A DNA stretch of 64,000 bases from contig NZ_JACAAX010000007.1 of assembly GCF_013377085.1 (NCBI RefSeq), positions 62,001 through 126,000 on the forward strand, in the 5' to 3' direction. Position 1 is the first letter of the stretch. Every line of letters begins with the position of its first letter. The notes below the pieces were generated by a model. That model did no database searches, was not told the DNA's origin, and was given only the letters and a program-made list of their open reading frames with translations. The DNA is from Rhodoplanes sp. Lineage in GTDB: Bacteria > Pseudomonadota > Alphaproteobacteria > Rhizobiales > Xanthobacteraceae. The position numbers were made by a program, and so were the translations under genes. Positions 24,026 through 33,330 of the stretch are shown here, piece after piece.

Positions 24026-27000
24026 TGTCTTGGCTCTCCTCATGGTTTTCCGGCGGATCCAAAGCTACCACGACCTCGGCCGTGGAGGCGCCCAACACCC
24101 TGCGATCGGTCACCTATGCCGATGCGCTGTTCGTGCTGGGGGAGGGGCCTCTCAAGGCTCCGGATGATCTGTATCGTGCGGTGCATCTGAACGACGTCCC
24201 GGTCAAATCATCGGACGGGACCATGAATTTTTCGAACGTCACGCTGACGATGACGCTCGGCACACCGTCGCAAGGCTACCTGCCCGGCACGCCCGCGGCG
24301 GAAACGACTCTCACGATCGGGACGAAGGTGACGCAGGGGGCGCCGCTGGTGCATGCGATCACGGATCTGTCGGCCACAGCGGGCCGGGTAATCATGACGA
24401 TTGCGGCCCTGGTGTCGGTAAACTCGACAAACGGAAATTCGAATCCGACCAACGTCGAATTTGCGATCGACGTGCAGCCGTTCGGCGGATCATATTCGCA
24501 AGTCGTGTATGACAACATCTATGGCAAATGCATCAGTCCGGCACAGCGCGAGTATCCATTCCCGTTGCCGGGCACGGGGCCGTGGAACGTTCGCGTCCGG
24601 CGCATCACGGCGGATTCTGACTCGTCGAATTTGCTGAACGAGATCGATTGGTCGTCGCTCGCGACTCTTCGCGACTATCGCCTGTCGTATCCCAACACGG
24701 CGATCCTTCACGTGCGCGTGTCGGCCGAACAGTTTTCCGGCAGCTTCCCCGCGGTGAAATATCTCGGCCCCGGCCTGATCCTCGAAATCCCTTCCAACTA
24801 CAATCCGGCGACGCGGGCGTACTCCGGTATCTGGGATGGGACGTTTACGACGGGGTGGACCACCAACCCCGCATGGGTGATATGGGGGCTGCTCACGCAC
24901 AAGCGATGGGGTCTCGGGAGCTACATCGGCCCGGAAGCCACCGACAAATGGAGTCTGTATCAGCTCGCGCAATGGTGCGACGAGTTGGTGCCGGACGGGC
25001 AGGGCGGCACCGAGCCGCGCTATGCCTTCAACGGAACGTTCGAGTCCGCGGTTGACGCTTACAAGGCCATCACTCTGCTCTCGGGCGCGGTGCAGTCGAT
25101 GAGCTATTGGTCGTCGGGCGCAGCGTCGATCGTAATTGATCGTCCGGTGGATCCGGTCAAGCAAGTCGCGCCCGCCAATGTCGTGGACGGCAAGTTCATT
25201 TACGAAGGTAGCGATATCGCCGTGCGGCCCACGGCTGTACACGTGACGTGGAATGATCCGGACAACGGCTATCAGAAGGCCGTGGAGGCGGTCGAGTATC
25301 CCGATCTGATCCAGCAATATGGTCTCCGGATCAAACAAGTCGTCGCGGTGCTGTGCACTTCGCGCGGGCAGGCGATCCGTACAGGCACCTATGAGATCGA
25401 GACGGAATGGAGTGAGGGACAAGTCGTCAATTGGGTTGCCGGCGAGGATCACCACGATCTCATGCCCGGCGATCTGGTGGACGTCGCCGACCCGTCGATT
25501 CAGGCCCGCCGCATCGGCGGGCGGCTCATGTCTGCGGCTGCCACTACGGTGGTGCTGGATAGCCCCGTGACGATCGAGCCGGGGCAGTCGTATGTCTTGC
25601 GCGTGCCGGGGGCAGACGGAGTCCTGCAGAGTCGGGCGGTGCTGAACACGGCCAGCACGACGGACACGCTCACGATCCTATCCGCATTCTCTCCGGAGCC
25701 CGTGCCGGGTGCGGTGTGGCAGTTGGTGGCGTCCGATCTAGCGCCGCAGAGGTTCCGGGTGCTCGGCGTGGAGGAGAAAGATAACGGCACGTACAGCATC
25801 TCGGCGCTGTCTCATGATCCAAACAAACAGGCACGTATAGAGGGCGGGACGATCATCGATCTGCCGTCGATCACGGCATATCACACGGGGCCGATCGAGC
25901 GGCCGACAGGGCTATCCTACACTGAGACGATCGAGCAGTTGGCCGCGGGTGCCTACCGGCACACTGTGACGCTCGGGTGGGATTCGCATCCCGACGCGCG
26001 GGTCAATCGATTCGATGTTCAATATCAGATGACCGGCGACGTTGATTGGACGCTCGCGGGGGCGGCGTACGGGCTCACTGCAAACCTGTATGAGATCGGC
26101 AGCGGATCGTATTCGTTCCGGATCCGGGCCGTCGCATTCGACGGCAAGGTGTCGCCCTGGACGGATCCCTTTATCGCGTCGCTGTCGGGGCTGCTCGATC
26201 CGCCTCCCGATATCACGGGCATGGCGATCTCGGTGTTGGACACCACGGCGGCGTTGTCGTGGGATCCGGTTCGGGTGGCGAATTTCTCCCATTACGAAGT
26301 TCGGTTCGCGTCTGATCCGGCGACCGTACTGTGGCAATCAATGGTCCCGATGGCGCAGAACGTCATCAGTTCTTTTGTGCAGGTTGCCGCGCGTACGGGC
26401 GTCTACGCCGTCAAGGCGTACACGGCGCAGGATAAGGAGAGCATCAACCCGGCGCTCGTCGTCTCGAATATCGACGGAACGAATATCAACGTGGTCGAGA
26501 CGCTCGTGGGAAATCCCGGATGGTCGGGCGAGCTGTCAAACGTGATTATCGACGACACGCGGCAGGCGATCAGACTCGGCGCGGCGGCCGACTTGTTCGA
26601 TTGGACGGATCTATTCTCCAGAACAGATTTGTTCGGCGATCCGCGGGTGCGATCGGCAGGGGCGTTTACGTGGGCACGCACTATCGATCTCGGTGCGGTG
26701 TTCACCTGTCGAATTTCTGCGGACCTATCGGTGTTCGGAGAAAACACCGCGGCGGATATCTGGTCGGAGCCGGATTTGTATGAGCTTCCCACGGTGTGGG
26801 GTGCAGACCCCCGAGGGTGGGACGCATGGGTGGAGATCCGCACCACGACGGACGATCCCTCGTCGCTCTCTGCAGTGTGGACCGATTGGGCGCGGCTTGT
26901 CGTGGCTGATCGGAAGATGCGCGGGCTGCAGGCCCGATATCAGCTCTCGACTACCGACCAGACAGTCACGCCGATCGCGAAGGGCAGCGTGACTGTCGAC

Positions 27001-27261
27001 ATGCCGGACCGGGTCGATTCGAAGGCCAGCATTATGGTCCCGATCGGGGGCGTGCGGGTCAGCTTTAACGCTGCGTTTAACGGTCCGGCCCGTCCGTCTG
27101 TGGTAATCACGGGGATCGAAGGTGCGGGGGCCGGTGATTGGCCCAACGTGACGAGCGTCGACACGACAGGATTCAACGTCACGGTCATGAACGGAACGAG
27201 CGCCGTCTCGGGGCGCTCGATCGACTATCACGCGAAAGGGTACGGGGCGCTCGCACCATGA
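24025..27261 (+). CDS. Tail tip/host specificity protein J-like
   Basis: A 1078-residue tip protein starting in a TGATG overlap; an in-frame extension to 23503 covers gpI and is rejected. Residues 20-80 have the gpJ opening (TYADALFVLGEGPL, then AVHLNDVPVKSSDGTMNF). Residues 280-480 cover the phage-tail hub region (WVIWGLLTHKRWGLG, then YQLAQWCDELVPDG). Fibronectin III-like repeats lie at about 610-790, including FDVQYQMTGDVDW. The C-terminus is beta-rich and probably exposed. It forms the central fibre or hub of the tail tip and probably contacts the host. Confidence 0.88.
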   Translation: MSWLSSWFSGGSKATTTSAVEAPNTLRSVTYADALFVLGEGPLKAPDDLYRAVHLNDVPVKSSDGTMNFSNVTLTMTLGTPSQGYLPGTPAAETTLTIGTKVTQGAPLVHAITDLSATAGRVIMTIAALVSVNSTNGNSNPTNVEFAIDVQPFGGSYSQVVYDNIYGKCISPAQREYPFPLPGTGPWNVRVRRITADSDSSNLLNEIDWSSLATLRDYRLSYPNTAILHVRVSAEQFSGSFPAVKYLGPGLILEIPSNYNPATRAYSGIWDGTFTTGWTTNPAWVIWGLLTHKRWGLGSYIGPEATDKWSLYQLAQWCDELVPDGQGGTEPRYAFNGTFESAVDAYKAITLLSGAVQSMSYWSSGAASIVIDRPVDPVKQVAPANVVDGKFIYEGSDIAVRPTAVHVTWNDPDNGYQKAVEAVEYPDLIQQYGLRIKQVVAVLCTSRGQAIRTGTYEIETEWSEGQVVNWVAGEDHHDLMPGDLVDVADPSIQARRIGGRLMSAAATTVVLDSPVTIEPGQSYVLRVPGADGVLQSRAVLNTASTTDTLTILSAFSPEPVPGAVWQLVASDLAPQRFRVLGVEEKDNGTYSISALSHDPNKQARIEGGTIIDLPSITAYHTGPIERPTGLSYTETIEQLAAGAYRHTVTLGWDSHPDARVNRFDVQYQMTGDVDWTLAGAAYGLTANLYEIGSGSYSFRIRAVAFDGKVSPWTDPFIASLSGLLDPPPDITGMAISVLDTTAALSWDPVRVANFSHYEVRFASDPATVLWQSMVPMAQNVISSFVQVAARTGVYAVKAYTAQDKESINPALVVSNIDGTNINVVETLVGNPGWSGELSNVIIDDTRQAIRLGAAADLFDWTDLFSRTDLFGDPRVRSAGAFTWARTIDLGAVFTCRISADLSVFGENTAADIWSEPDLYELPTVWGADPRGWDAWVEIRTTTDDPSSLSAVWTDWARLVVADRKMRGLQARYQLSTTDQTVTPIAKGSVTVDMPDRVDSKASIMVPIGGVRVSFNAAFNGPARPSVVITGIEGAGAGDWPNVTSVDTTGFNVTVMNGTSAVSGRSIDYHAKGYGALAP

Positions 27262-28382
27262 GTCAGGCACCAACTTTTAACATCGCGACAGCCGGACCCG
27301 GCACCATGTCGGCCTTCGCCGGCCGGCTGTCGCCGAACCTTGACGCGTTCCTCACGCAGCATAGCGGGGCCTCGCGGCCCCCCTACGCCGTGGCGGGGAC
27401 CACGTGGATGCAGATTGTCAGTAGCTCGCAGTGGCTCTTGAATCTTTACACTGGCACGCTCGACATTCTGATCGGCACCTATAACCCGCTCGCGGCCACA
27501 TTCACGATCAACGCCAGCGGGCTCGGATTCCCCACATCCGCCGTCGCCCGAAATGATCAGTCCCCGCTTTCTCTGGTGAATGGCCGTGTCGTGCTCTCGC
27601 AGGGGGTCAACGGCGAGGGCCTGATCAAGATGCTCGGCAAGCCCACGGGCGTCTACGATCAGGCGGGGCTCGTGTGGGCGAACGGGTCGACGTCCGCGGC
27701 GGCGTTTTCTCTGCTCGCATCGCAGGCAACATCTTTGCAGCTCCTCGACTCGGCCGGCGCCGAGGCGATGCGGTTCGCCGCCACCGGCGATATCGTTTCG
27801 AAAATGTGGGGCGCACTAGCGGATCAGGTGGTGCAGCCGGGGACGATATTTTTCGGACCCTGGACGGCGGCCCCGGGCGGCTCGATCAAGGCCAACGGCG
27901 CGACGCCGTCGCGGGCGACCTATGCGCGCCTATGGGCTGCCGCGCAGGCGACAGGGAAGATTGTCACCGAGGCGGTTTGGTCCGCTGGGGTGTGGGGCGC
28001 GTTCTCCAGTGGTGATCTGTCGACGTGGTTCCGCATCCCGTCGCTCAATGGGAGCTTTATCCGTGGTGTGACAGACGAGGCCGCCTACGCGATCGGCCAA
28101 TACACCGGCGACAGATTCGCCTCGCACACCCACAGCGGAACCACGGACGGGGGCGGCGTCGATCACAGTCACCAGACCGTCGTATCCAAGGACGGGTCAT
28201 ATGCAATCGGGTCCGGCGGCCCGCCGGCTGCGTGGTCAAGCAATTATGGCAACGATCGACCCGTCACGAGCGGCGGGGCGTCGGCGTACTGGCACGCGCA
28301 TACGTTCGGCACCAGCGCATCCGGAACCGGGTCCGAGACGATGCCGCGTAACAACGCACTTCTGGCCTGCATCAAAATCTGA
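27258..28382 (+). CDS. Tail fibre with phage collar domain
   Basis: A 374-residue fibre starting in an ATGA overlap with gpJ. Residues 30-80 carry a short domain with TTWMQIVSSSQWLLNLYTG and DILIGTYNP, which recurs in the gene at 28900. The C-terminal 190 residues are a collar-type tip: APGGSIKANGATPSRATYARL, then RIPSLNGSFIRG and the metal-binding HTHSGTTDGGGVDHSHQ. Such tips bind metal ions between His residues in the trimer. It would be a side or distal fibre. Confidence 0.8.
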   Translation: MSQAPTFNIATAGPGTMSAFAGRLSPNLDAFLTQHSGASRPPYAVAGTTWMQIVSSSQWLLNLYTGTLDILIGTYNPLAATFTINASGLGFPTSAVARNDQSPLSLVNGRVVLSQGVNGEGLIKMLGKPTGVYDQAGLVWANGSTSAAAFSLLASQATSLQLLDSAGAEAMRFAATGDIVSKMWGALADQVVQPGTIFFGPWTAAPGGSIKANGATPSRATYARLWAAAQATGKIVTEAVWSAGVWGAFSSGDLSTWFRIPSLNGSFIRGVTDEAAYAIGQYTGDRFASHTHSGTTDGGGVDHSHQTVVSKDGSYAIGSGGPPAAWSSNYGNDRPVTSGGASAYWHAHTFGTSASGTGSETMPRNNALLACIKI

Positions 28383-28391
28383 GGAAACAGC

Positions 28392-28898
28392 ATGAGCACC
28401 GTCATCACACTTCCTACTGAAACGTGGCCGACCGATCATTCGTTCGATCCGGTCACGGGCGAGTACCGCGGCTCGACGCCGGCCGATCTCGACTCGGTCT
28501 CGTGTCAGCAGCTACGCGCCCTCGTCTTTCACGAGCCGGCGCATTCGACCCGCACCGCGCCGCCCGCTGCGGTCAACGGGTCGGCCCGCGTGTGGGGGGG
28601 CAGCGCGTGGACTCAGGTCGCGGACCACCGCGGGGAGACGTGGTACCAAGGCACGCAGGCTGTCACGATCAGCAGCCTCGGCGACCCGGCGGACGCGAAT
28701 CTGACGGCGGCGCCGGTAGTGCCCGAGCCGGCGGCGGTCGACGCGGTGGCGGCGGCCAAGGCGGCGCTGCAGACGAAGCTCGACGCGATCACGCGACTCG
28801 GTGCCAGCTATTCGTCCATGGGGCAGCCGGTCCCGGCCGACTTGATCGCCGAGCACGCGGCCCTGGTGGCGGAAATCCGCGCGGCCGAGGCGGCGTGA
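28392..28898 (+). CDS. Tail fibre accessory protein (putative)
   Basis: A 168-residue protein after the collar fibre with a good RBS (GAGGAAACAGC). The N-terminus (TFDPVTGEYRGST-like: PTDHSFDPVTGEYRGSTPAD) resembles fibre-assembly or phage_T7-type accessory proteins. The last 60 residues are a helical Ala/Glu-rich segment (KAALQTKLDAITRLGASYSS) as in tail fibre assembly proteins. It has no membrane segment. The role is inferred from context. Confidence 0.5.
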   Translation: MSTVITLPTETWPTDHSFDPVTGEYRGSTPADLDSVSCQQLRALVFHEPAHSTRTAPPAAVNGSARVWGGSAWTQVADHRGETWYQGTQAVTISSLGDPADANLTAAPVVPEPAAVDAVAAAKAALQTKLDAITRLGASYSSMGQPVPADLIAEHAALVAEIRAAEAA

Positions 28899-28899
28899 C

Positions 28900-29490
28900 A
28901 TGGCACAGGCCGCCAGCCTCACAACGGGGGTGCCGCAGACCTACCCCTTTGCCACGGCCGACGTGGCGGCGCTCCTGCGCGCCCTGGTCACCGAGCACCA
29001 AGGGGCCGCGCGCCCCGCAGTGATCGCCGCGGAAGGGAAAGGAATCTGGACTCAGGTTGTCTCGTCGACTGTGTGGAGCGTCTACTATTATGACGGCTCG
29101 ATCGACGTCCTGATCGGCACCCTGAACCCGACGACACACACGTGGGTGCCGGCGGCGCCGATGCTCACGCTGCCCCCCGGCACCATGACGCTCGCCAACG
29201 GCGCGAACGCCAACGTCGCCCTCGTGGCGGCCCGCACCCACCACGATATCGCCGGGCCGACTGCGGCGTTCTCGATCAGCGGATTCGCCGCGGGCGCGGA
29301 CGGGCAGGTGCTCACGGTCTACAACCCAACCGCCTACGCGATGACGCTCACCAACGACGCGACGTCCACGGCGGCGAATCGCATTCTCACGCTCACCGGC
29401 GCCGACGTGGTCCTGCGGACGGGCAAGTCTTTTGCCGCGTTCCGCTACAACGCCACGGCCGCCCGGTGGCTGCTCACGGGGTCCAACTGA
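28900..29490 (+). CDS. Phage virion protein sharing a domain with the collar fibre
   Basis: A 196-residue protein whose residues 35-85 (GIWTQVVSSTVWSVYYYDG and DVLIGTLNPTTHTW) match the N-terminal domain of the collar fibre at 27258. The C-terminal half is a new beta-rich domain (LTVYNPTAYAMTLTNDATS, ending in FRYNATAARWLLTGS), like the tail-end domains of capsid or fibre decoration proteins. A shared docking domain suggests that both attach to the same site on the tail. Confidence 0.6.
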   Translation: MAQAASLTTGVPQTYPFATADVAALLRALVTEHQGAARPAVIAAEGKGIWTQVVSSTVWSVYYYDGSIDVLIGTLNPTTHTWVPAAPMLTLPPGTMTLANGANANVALVAARTHHDIAGPTAAFSISGFAAGADGQVLTVYNPTAYAMTLTNDATSTAANRILTLTGADVVLRTGKSFAAFRYNATAARWLLTGSN

Positions 29491-29927
29491 TGAACATCTA
29501 CTCCCTGATTCCGGCCAGCCGCGCCGATGCGCGCTGGTATTCGTGGCTCGCATGGGCGCTGTTCGGCAACGACGAGGATGGCGCCTGCGGCGAGCGGTCG
29601 GGCGTGCCAACCTACGGCACCACGATCCCCGAGGCCGACCGCGTCACGTGGCGGCAGTTCGCCCGGTGGCAGGCGCGGAACCCGGCCGCGAACCTGTTCG
29701 TTCATGCGCTCGCATGGGTCCGCCCCGAGCAGCTCGTGCTCTACGAAGCGCCGCCGGCCCGCTGGTGGGTATCGCACCCGCCGATCAATTGGGCCGCGTT
29801 CACCCCCAACCCGCAGATCGTGGTGGCCGTGCTGCCGCCGTTCATCTCGTGGCGGGTCGCCGGGTGGGAGGGATACCTCGGCTGGCGGTGCGGCGGCGAG
29901 CTGGGGGCGTGCTTCCGCCGGGCCTAA
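29490..29927 (+). CDS. Hypothetical Trp-rich phage protein
   Basis: A 145-residue protein starting at MNIYSLIPASRADARW in a TGATG overlap; the longer frame from 29142 is rejected. It is unusually rich in tryptophan (about 12) with two cysteines near the middle and two near the end. No signal peptide or membrane segment is clear. I do not recognise it. It is the last gene before the promoter-like spacer and the lysis cassette. Confidence 0.55.
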   Translation: MNIYSLIPASRADARWYSWLAWALFGNDEDGACGERSGVPTYGTTIPEADRVTWRQFARWQARNPAANLFVHALAWVRPEQLVLYEAPPARWWVSHPPINWAAFTPNPQIVVAVLPPFISWRVAGWEGYLGWRCGGELGACFRRA

Positions 29928-29928
29928 T

Positions 29929-29960
29929 GTTGACAATTAACAAAGCAAAGAATAGTCAAC
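29929..29960 (+). promoter_or_regulatory. Promoter/operator-like spacer before the lysis cassette
   Basis: The 60-base spacer 29928-29987 is A/T-rich. It holds GTTGAC (29929-29934) and its inverted copy GTCAAC (29955-29960). TTGACA at 29930-29935 is a perfect -35 hexamer, but the sequence 17 bases on (TAGTCA) is a poor -10 box. An activated late promoter or operator is possible. The arms match the TGTTGAC(T/A)AT motif of the 5.1-5.5 kb spacers. Confidence 0.45.
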
Positions 29961-29987
29961 AACTATCAGTAGAAAGGCAGCCGAACC

Positions 29988-31190
29988 ATGCTCACCGAGG
30001 CCACCCTTCGAAAGCTCTGGCCGAACGGGGATCGGCACATCCCGGGCCTGATCGATGCAATCGTGGCCTCGGCGCCCGCGGTGCTGCCCCGCTATGGCCT
30101 GGATTCGCCGCTCGTGCTCGCGCAAGCTATGGCGCAGTTCAGCCACGAATTCGGCGCGGGCGCCGAGCCCGAGGAAAATCTCAGCTACACCTCGCCGGCC
30201 CGGATCGCCGCGGTGTGGCCGTCTCGGTTCTCGGTGGGCTCGGCCATCCCCTACGTCCGGAACCCCCGGGCGCTCGCGAACAAGGTCTACAACGGGCGCA
30301 TGGGCAACCGGCCCGGTTCGGATGACGGCTACAATTTCCGGGGCCGCGGCGGCTCGCAGGTGACGGGCCGCGAGGGCTACGCCAAGCTCGCGGCGCGCAC
30401 GGGCCTCGATCTGCTCGGCCACCCCGAGCTGGTCAACGACCCGGCGCATTTCCTCGAATGCTCGGCTGCCGATTTCATCCTCTGCGGCTGCCTGCCGTAT
30501 GCCCAGCGCGACGACGTGCGAGGCGTCACCCACCACCTGAACGGCGGTTACATCGGCCTCGACGAGCGGGTCCGGTGGCTGTCGCGATGGAAGGCGGCCC
30601 TCGGGGTCACGGCGGCGCCGCGCACGGCCGGCGGCTCGCCGCAGTACGGCGACGGCGGTTGGAACGTGCGCACCGTGCAGGACCGGCTCGTCGCGCTGGG
30701 GTATTCGGTCGGCAGGGTGGACGGGCAGTTCGGCAGCGCGACGCGTGCGGCCGTGCTCGCATTCCAGGCCGATCGCAATCTGATCCCCACCGGCGTGGTG
30801 GACGCCGCCACGCGTGCGGCCCTTGCGGACCCGGCCAAGCGCCCGGTGACGGAGTCGCGCGCCACAGCCACGGCGGGCGATCTCCGCGAGGCCGGGTCCG
30901 TGACGATCGCGAACGGCGACAACATCAAACGCGTGGGGATGGGCGCCACCGCGCTCGCCCTGGTGCAAGGCGCCGGCGACTCCGGGGTGCTCGACACCGT
31001 CAAGGGCGCCACCGATCAGGTGGGCACGCTGCGGTCCGTCGTCGACTCCGCGCAGGACGTCCTCGGGTGGGCGGCCTCGCACTGGTGGATCGGCGCGCTC
31101 GTGATCGGGTTCCTGTGCTGGCACTTCGGTCGCGGCGTCATCGCCGCCCGACTCGCCGCGCACCAGACGGGCAAGGACATGAGCCGATGA
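29988..31190 (+). CDS. Endolysin: GH19-like catalytic domain, peptidoglycan-binding domain, C-terminal membrane anchor
   Basis: A 400-residue lysis enzyme. Residues 10-205 are a glycoside hydrolase 19-type muramidase/chitinase fold with the catalytic Glu in FSHEFG (E54) and a second acidic pair in PEENLSYTS (61-68), plus NFRGRGGSQVTGREGY. Residues 222-284 form a PG_binding_1 domain (VRTVQDRLVALGYSVGRVDG). A hydrophobic helix near 366-386 and a basic tail end the protein. The C-terminal anchor is unusual for a simple endolysin and suggests membrane tethering until lysis. The gene heads the lysis cassette. Confidence 0.88.
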   Translation: MLTEATLRKLWPNGDRHIPGLIDAIVASAPAVLPRYGLDSPLVLAQAMAQFSHEFGAGAEPEENLSYTSPARIAAVWPSRFSVGSAIPYVRNPRALANKVYNGRMGNRPGSDDGYNFRGRGGSQVTGREGYAKLAARTGLDLLGHPELVNDPAHFLECSAADFILCGCLPYAQRDDVRGVTHHLNGGYIGLDERVRWLSRWKAALGVTAAPRTAGGSPQYGDGGWNVRTVQDRLVALGYSVGRVDGQFGSATRAAVLAFQADRNLIPTGVVDAATRAALADPAKRPVTESRATATAGDLREAGSVTIANGDNIKRVGMGATALALVQGAGDSGVLDTVKGATDQVGTLRSVVDSAQDVLGWAASHWWIGALVIGFLCWHFGRGVIAARLAAHQTGKDMSR

Positions 31191-31549
31191 TCTCGATCGC
31201 AACCCTGCAAGCCGCATGGGCACTGATCACGTCGCCGATCGGGCGCGTGGTCGGCGTCGTGGGCCTGATCGGACTCGCGCTGCTATGGGCGGACCACCGA
31301 GGCGCCGATCGCGTGCGCACCGAATGGGCCGCCGCCAACGCCATCGCCGCCACTAAGGCGGCCGAGGCCGACGCCGTCGCCGCCACGCACGCGGACGCCG
31401 TCGACAAGCGCAGCACCGCCGCCGCGGACGCTGCCGACCAAGCAAACCGAGAGGCTCGCGATGCGTATGTCAAGGATTTGGAGAAGCGCATTGCCGCCGG
31501 CTGTGCTGCTGACGGCGACGATGCTCGCCGGCTGCGTGACATCCGGTAG
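31187..31549 (+). CDS. Inner-membrane spanin (Rz-like)
   Basis: A 120-residue protein starting in an ATGA overlap with the endolysin. One membrane helix (about 16-36, RVVGVVGLIGLALLW) is followed by a long alanine-rich periplasmic coiled coil with many D/E/K/R residues. The gene for the outer-membrane lipoprotein begins inside it in another frame, the classic Rz/Rz1 layout. The pair would fuse inner and outer membranes in the last step of lysis. Confidence 0.85.
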   Translation: MISIATLQAAWALITSPIGRVVGVVGLIGLALLWADHRGADRVRTEWAAANAIAATKAAEADAVAATHADAVDKRSTAAADAADQANREARDAYVKDLEKRIAAGCAADGDDARRLRDIR

Positions 31550-31745
31550 CCCGCCGATCGCCCGCACGCTGCCGCCCCCGCCGGACATCATGCAGCCGGT
31601 GGCCGTGCCCGACGTTCGCGCCGGCATGGACATGCGGGCCTCGGCCTACGACCACCGCGCCGCGCTCTTTTCGGCCAACCGCCGGCTCCGTGCGAGTCGG
31701 GATTGGTACCGTGGGGTGCGTGCCGACTACGCGAGGCCACGATGA
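31461..31745 (+). CDS. Outer-membrane spanin lipoprotein (Rz1-like)
   Basis: A 94-residue lipoprotein whose first 89 bases lie inside the Rz-like gene in the +1 frame. The signal peptide ends in a lipobox LAGC with C25 as the lipid-modified residue. A Pro-rich stretch (TLPPPPDIMQP) follows, as in lambda Rz1. The mature protein of about 70 residues would span to the Rz coiled coil. It overlaps the next gene by 4 bases (ATGA). Confidence 0.88.
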   Translation: MRMSRIWRSALPPAVLLTATMLAGCVTSGSPPIARTLPPPPDIMQPVAVPDVRAGMDMRASAYDHRAALFSANRRLRASRDWYRGVRADYARPR

Positions 31746-32095
31746 TGGGCGTCGTCGAATGGACTGCGCTCGCCACGGTGGTGACTCTGCTGCTCGGGAT
31801 CATCGGCCTCGTGATTCGGGTCACTGATCGGATCAACACTGCGAGCGGGCACGCGGACGCGGCCAGCACTCGCGCCGACGCCGCAAGGGCTCTCGTCGAG
31901 TCGGTCGATAGCCGCGTGGCTGCGCTCCGGGTGGACCTCACGCGACTCGAAGCTGACGTCGTCAACCACCGGGTCGACGTCGCCCGCGAATATGTCAGCA
32001 AGGACACGCTCGCCAATCTGGAGACGCGCATCGTGGATGCGATCAACCGGCTCGGCGACCGCCTGGATAAGCTGCTCGCACCGCGGGGTGAGTGA
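31742..32095 (+). CDS. Holin-like membrane protein with coiled coil
   Basis: A 117-residue protein with one N-terminal membrane helix (about 7-28, TVVTLLLGIIGLVIRV) and a long heptad-patterned coiled coil (DAASTRADAARALVESVDSR, then LANLETRIVDAINRLGDRLD). It lies directly after the spanins in the lysis cassette, with ATGA and TGATG overlaps on either side. A holin or holin-modulating role is plausible (DUF2746-like layout), but a single helix with a large soluble tail is not proof. Confidence 0.6.
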   Translation: MMGVVEWTALATVVTLLLGIIGLVIRVTDRINTASGHADAASTRADAARALVESVDSRVAALRVDLTRLEADVVNHRVDVAREYVSKDTLANLETRIVDAINRLGDRLDKLLAPRGE

Positions 32096-33330
32096 TGGCG
32101 AACCCCCATCTTTCCGACGAGTTGGCACGCGCGGCGGCCGATCTGTTTCGGGCGCACGGGTCCGCCAACGCCGCCGCGCGTGCCGCGGGGGTGGCGCGCT
32201 CCACGATGCAGAGCCGGCTCAGGACCGCGGCGCGTCGTGGCCTGATGGGCTACGCGCCGGTGCTGCCCGGGTTCGAAGTCACTTCGGTGACGACGGGGCC
32301 GCGCGGCACGTCGATCACGCAGCGCCCGGAGGCCGGCGGCCAGTTTGATGTGCCGGACGGCCATACGGTCAAGGGCGTGTCGGCCCTGGTGGATCCGGAG
32401 GGCCGCGAGCGGCTGAAATGGATCAAGACGCGCGAGGGCGACGTTTCGGTACAGTCCGTGATCGAGTGGGCGAAGGAATCCATGATCGGTTACGAGCCGC
32501 ACGCGGCCCCCGCCCCGGCGCCCGAGCACTTCGCCGGCCACCTGCTCACGCTCGTTCCGCTCGCGGATCTGCACGTCGGCCTGTACGCGTGGAAGCGCGA
32601 TGCCGGCGCGAATTGGGATCTGAAAAAGGCCGAGGCTGATATCGGCGGCGCCCTGGAGGATGTGGTTCGGCGGACGCCACCCGGCGGCGAGGCGATCGTG
32701 CTCGGCGGCGGCGATCTGATCCACAGCGACAACAACGACAACACCACGGCCAAGAGCGGCAACGCGCTGCAGGTGGACGGCCGGTATCAGAAGATCGTCA
32801 TGGTCGCGAACCGGATCGTGGTCCGGACGGCGGACGCGTGCCTGCGCCGGCATCAGCACGTCACCATCCGGATCCTGCCCGGCAATCACGACGAGCACGC
32901 GGCCATCGGCGTCGCCTATTTCCTGCTCGCTTGGTACCGCCACGAGCCGCGCGTGACGGTGGACGTCGACCCGGGGCTTTTCTGGTGGTTCCGGTTCGGT
33001 GCGGTGCTGCTCGGCGCCACGCACGGCCACACCGTCAAGATCGACAAAATGCCGTCGATCATGGCGCACAGGCGGCCCGCCGATTGGGGCGCAACCACGC
33101 ACCGCTACGTGCACGGATTCCACCTCCACCACAGCGCCAAGTTCGCCACCGAGGGCGAGGGCGTCATCTCCGAAATTCACCAAGCCCCGGTCCCGCAAGA
33201 CGCGTGGCACTACGGCGCCGGCTTCCTGTCGGGCCGGTCCGTCCAGGCCATCACCTACCACCACCAGCACGGCGAGATCGGGCGCGTCCGCGTCGCGATG
33301 CTCGATGCCGCCGAGGAGCCCGCCACATGA
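32095..33330 (+). CDS. Phage metallophosphoesterase with N-terminal helix-turn-helix
   Basis: A 411-residue protein. Residues 5-45 form a Fis/resolvase-like helix-turn-helix (ANAAARAAGVARSTMQSRL). Residues 145-390 are a calcineurin-type phosphoesterase with the motif series LADLHVG, LGGGDLIHSD, GNHDEHA, ATHGHT and GFHLHH, all metal ligands in order. Substrates could be DNA, nucleotides or RNA. The HTH suggests a DNA-related role. A GTG three bases upstream is an alternative start; the ATG in the TGATG overlap is preferred. Confidence 0.85.
   Translation: MANPHLSDELARAAADLFRAHGSANAAARAAGVARSTMQSRLRTAARRGLMGYAPVLPGFEVTSVTTGPRGTSITQRPEAGGQFDVPDGHTVKGVSALVDPEGRERLKWIKTREGDVSVQSVIEWAKESMIGYEPHAAPAPAPEHFAGHLLTLVPLADLHVGLYAWKRDAGANWDLKKAEADIGGALEDVVRRTPPGGEAIVLGGGDLIHSDNNDNTTAKSGNALQVDGRYQKIVMVANRIVVRTADACLRRHQHVTIRILPGNHDEHAAIGVAYFLLAWYRHEPRVTVDVDPGLFWWFRFGAVLLGATHGHTVKIDKMPSIMAHRRPADWGATTHRYVHGFHLHHSAKFATEGEGVISEIHQAPVPQDAWHYGAGFLSGRSVQAITYHHQHGEIGRVRVAMLDAAEEPAT

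Noticed and set aside
29930-29958. Simple sigma-70 promoter before the endolysin
   Set aside because: The -35 box TTGACA is perfect, but the hexamer at 17 bases spacing (TAGTCA) is too poor; it is reported as operator-like instead.
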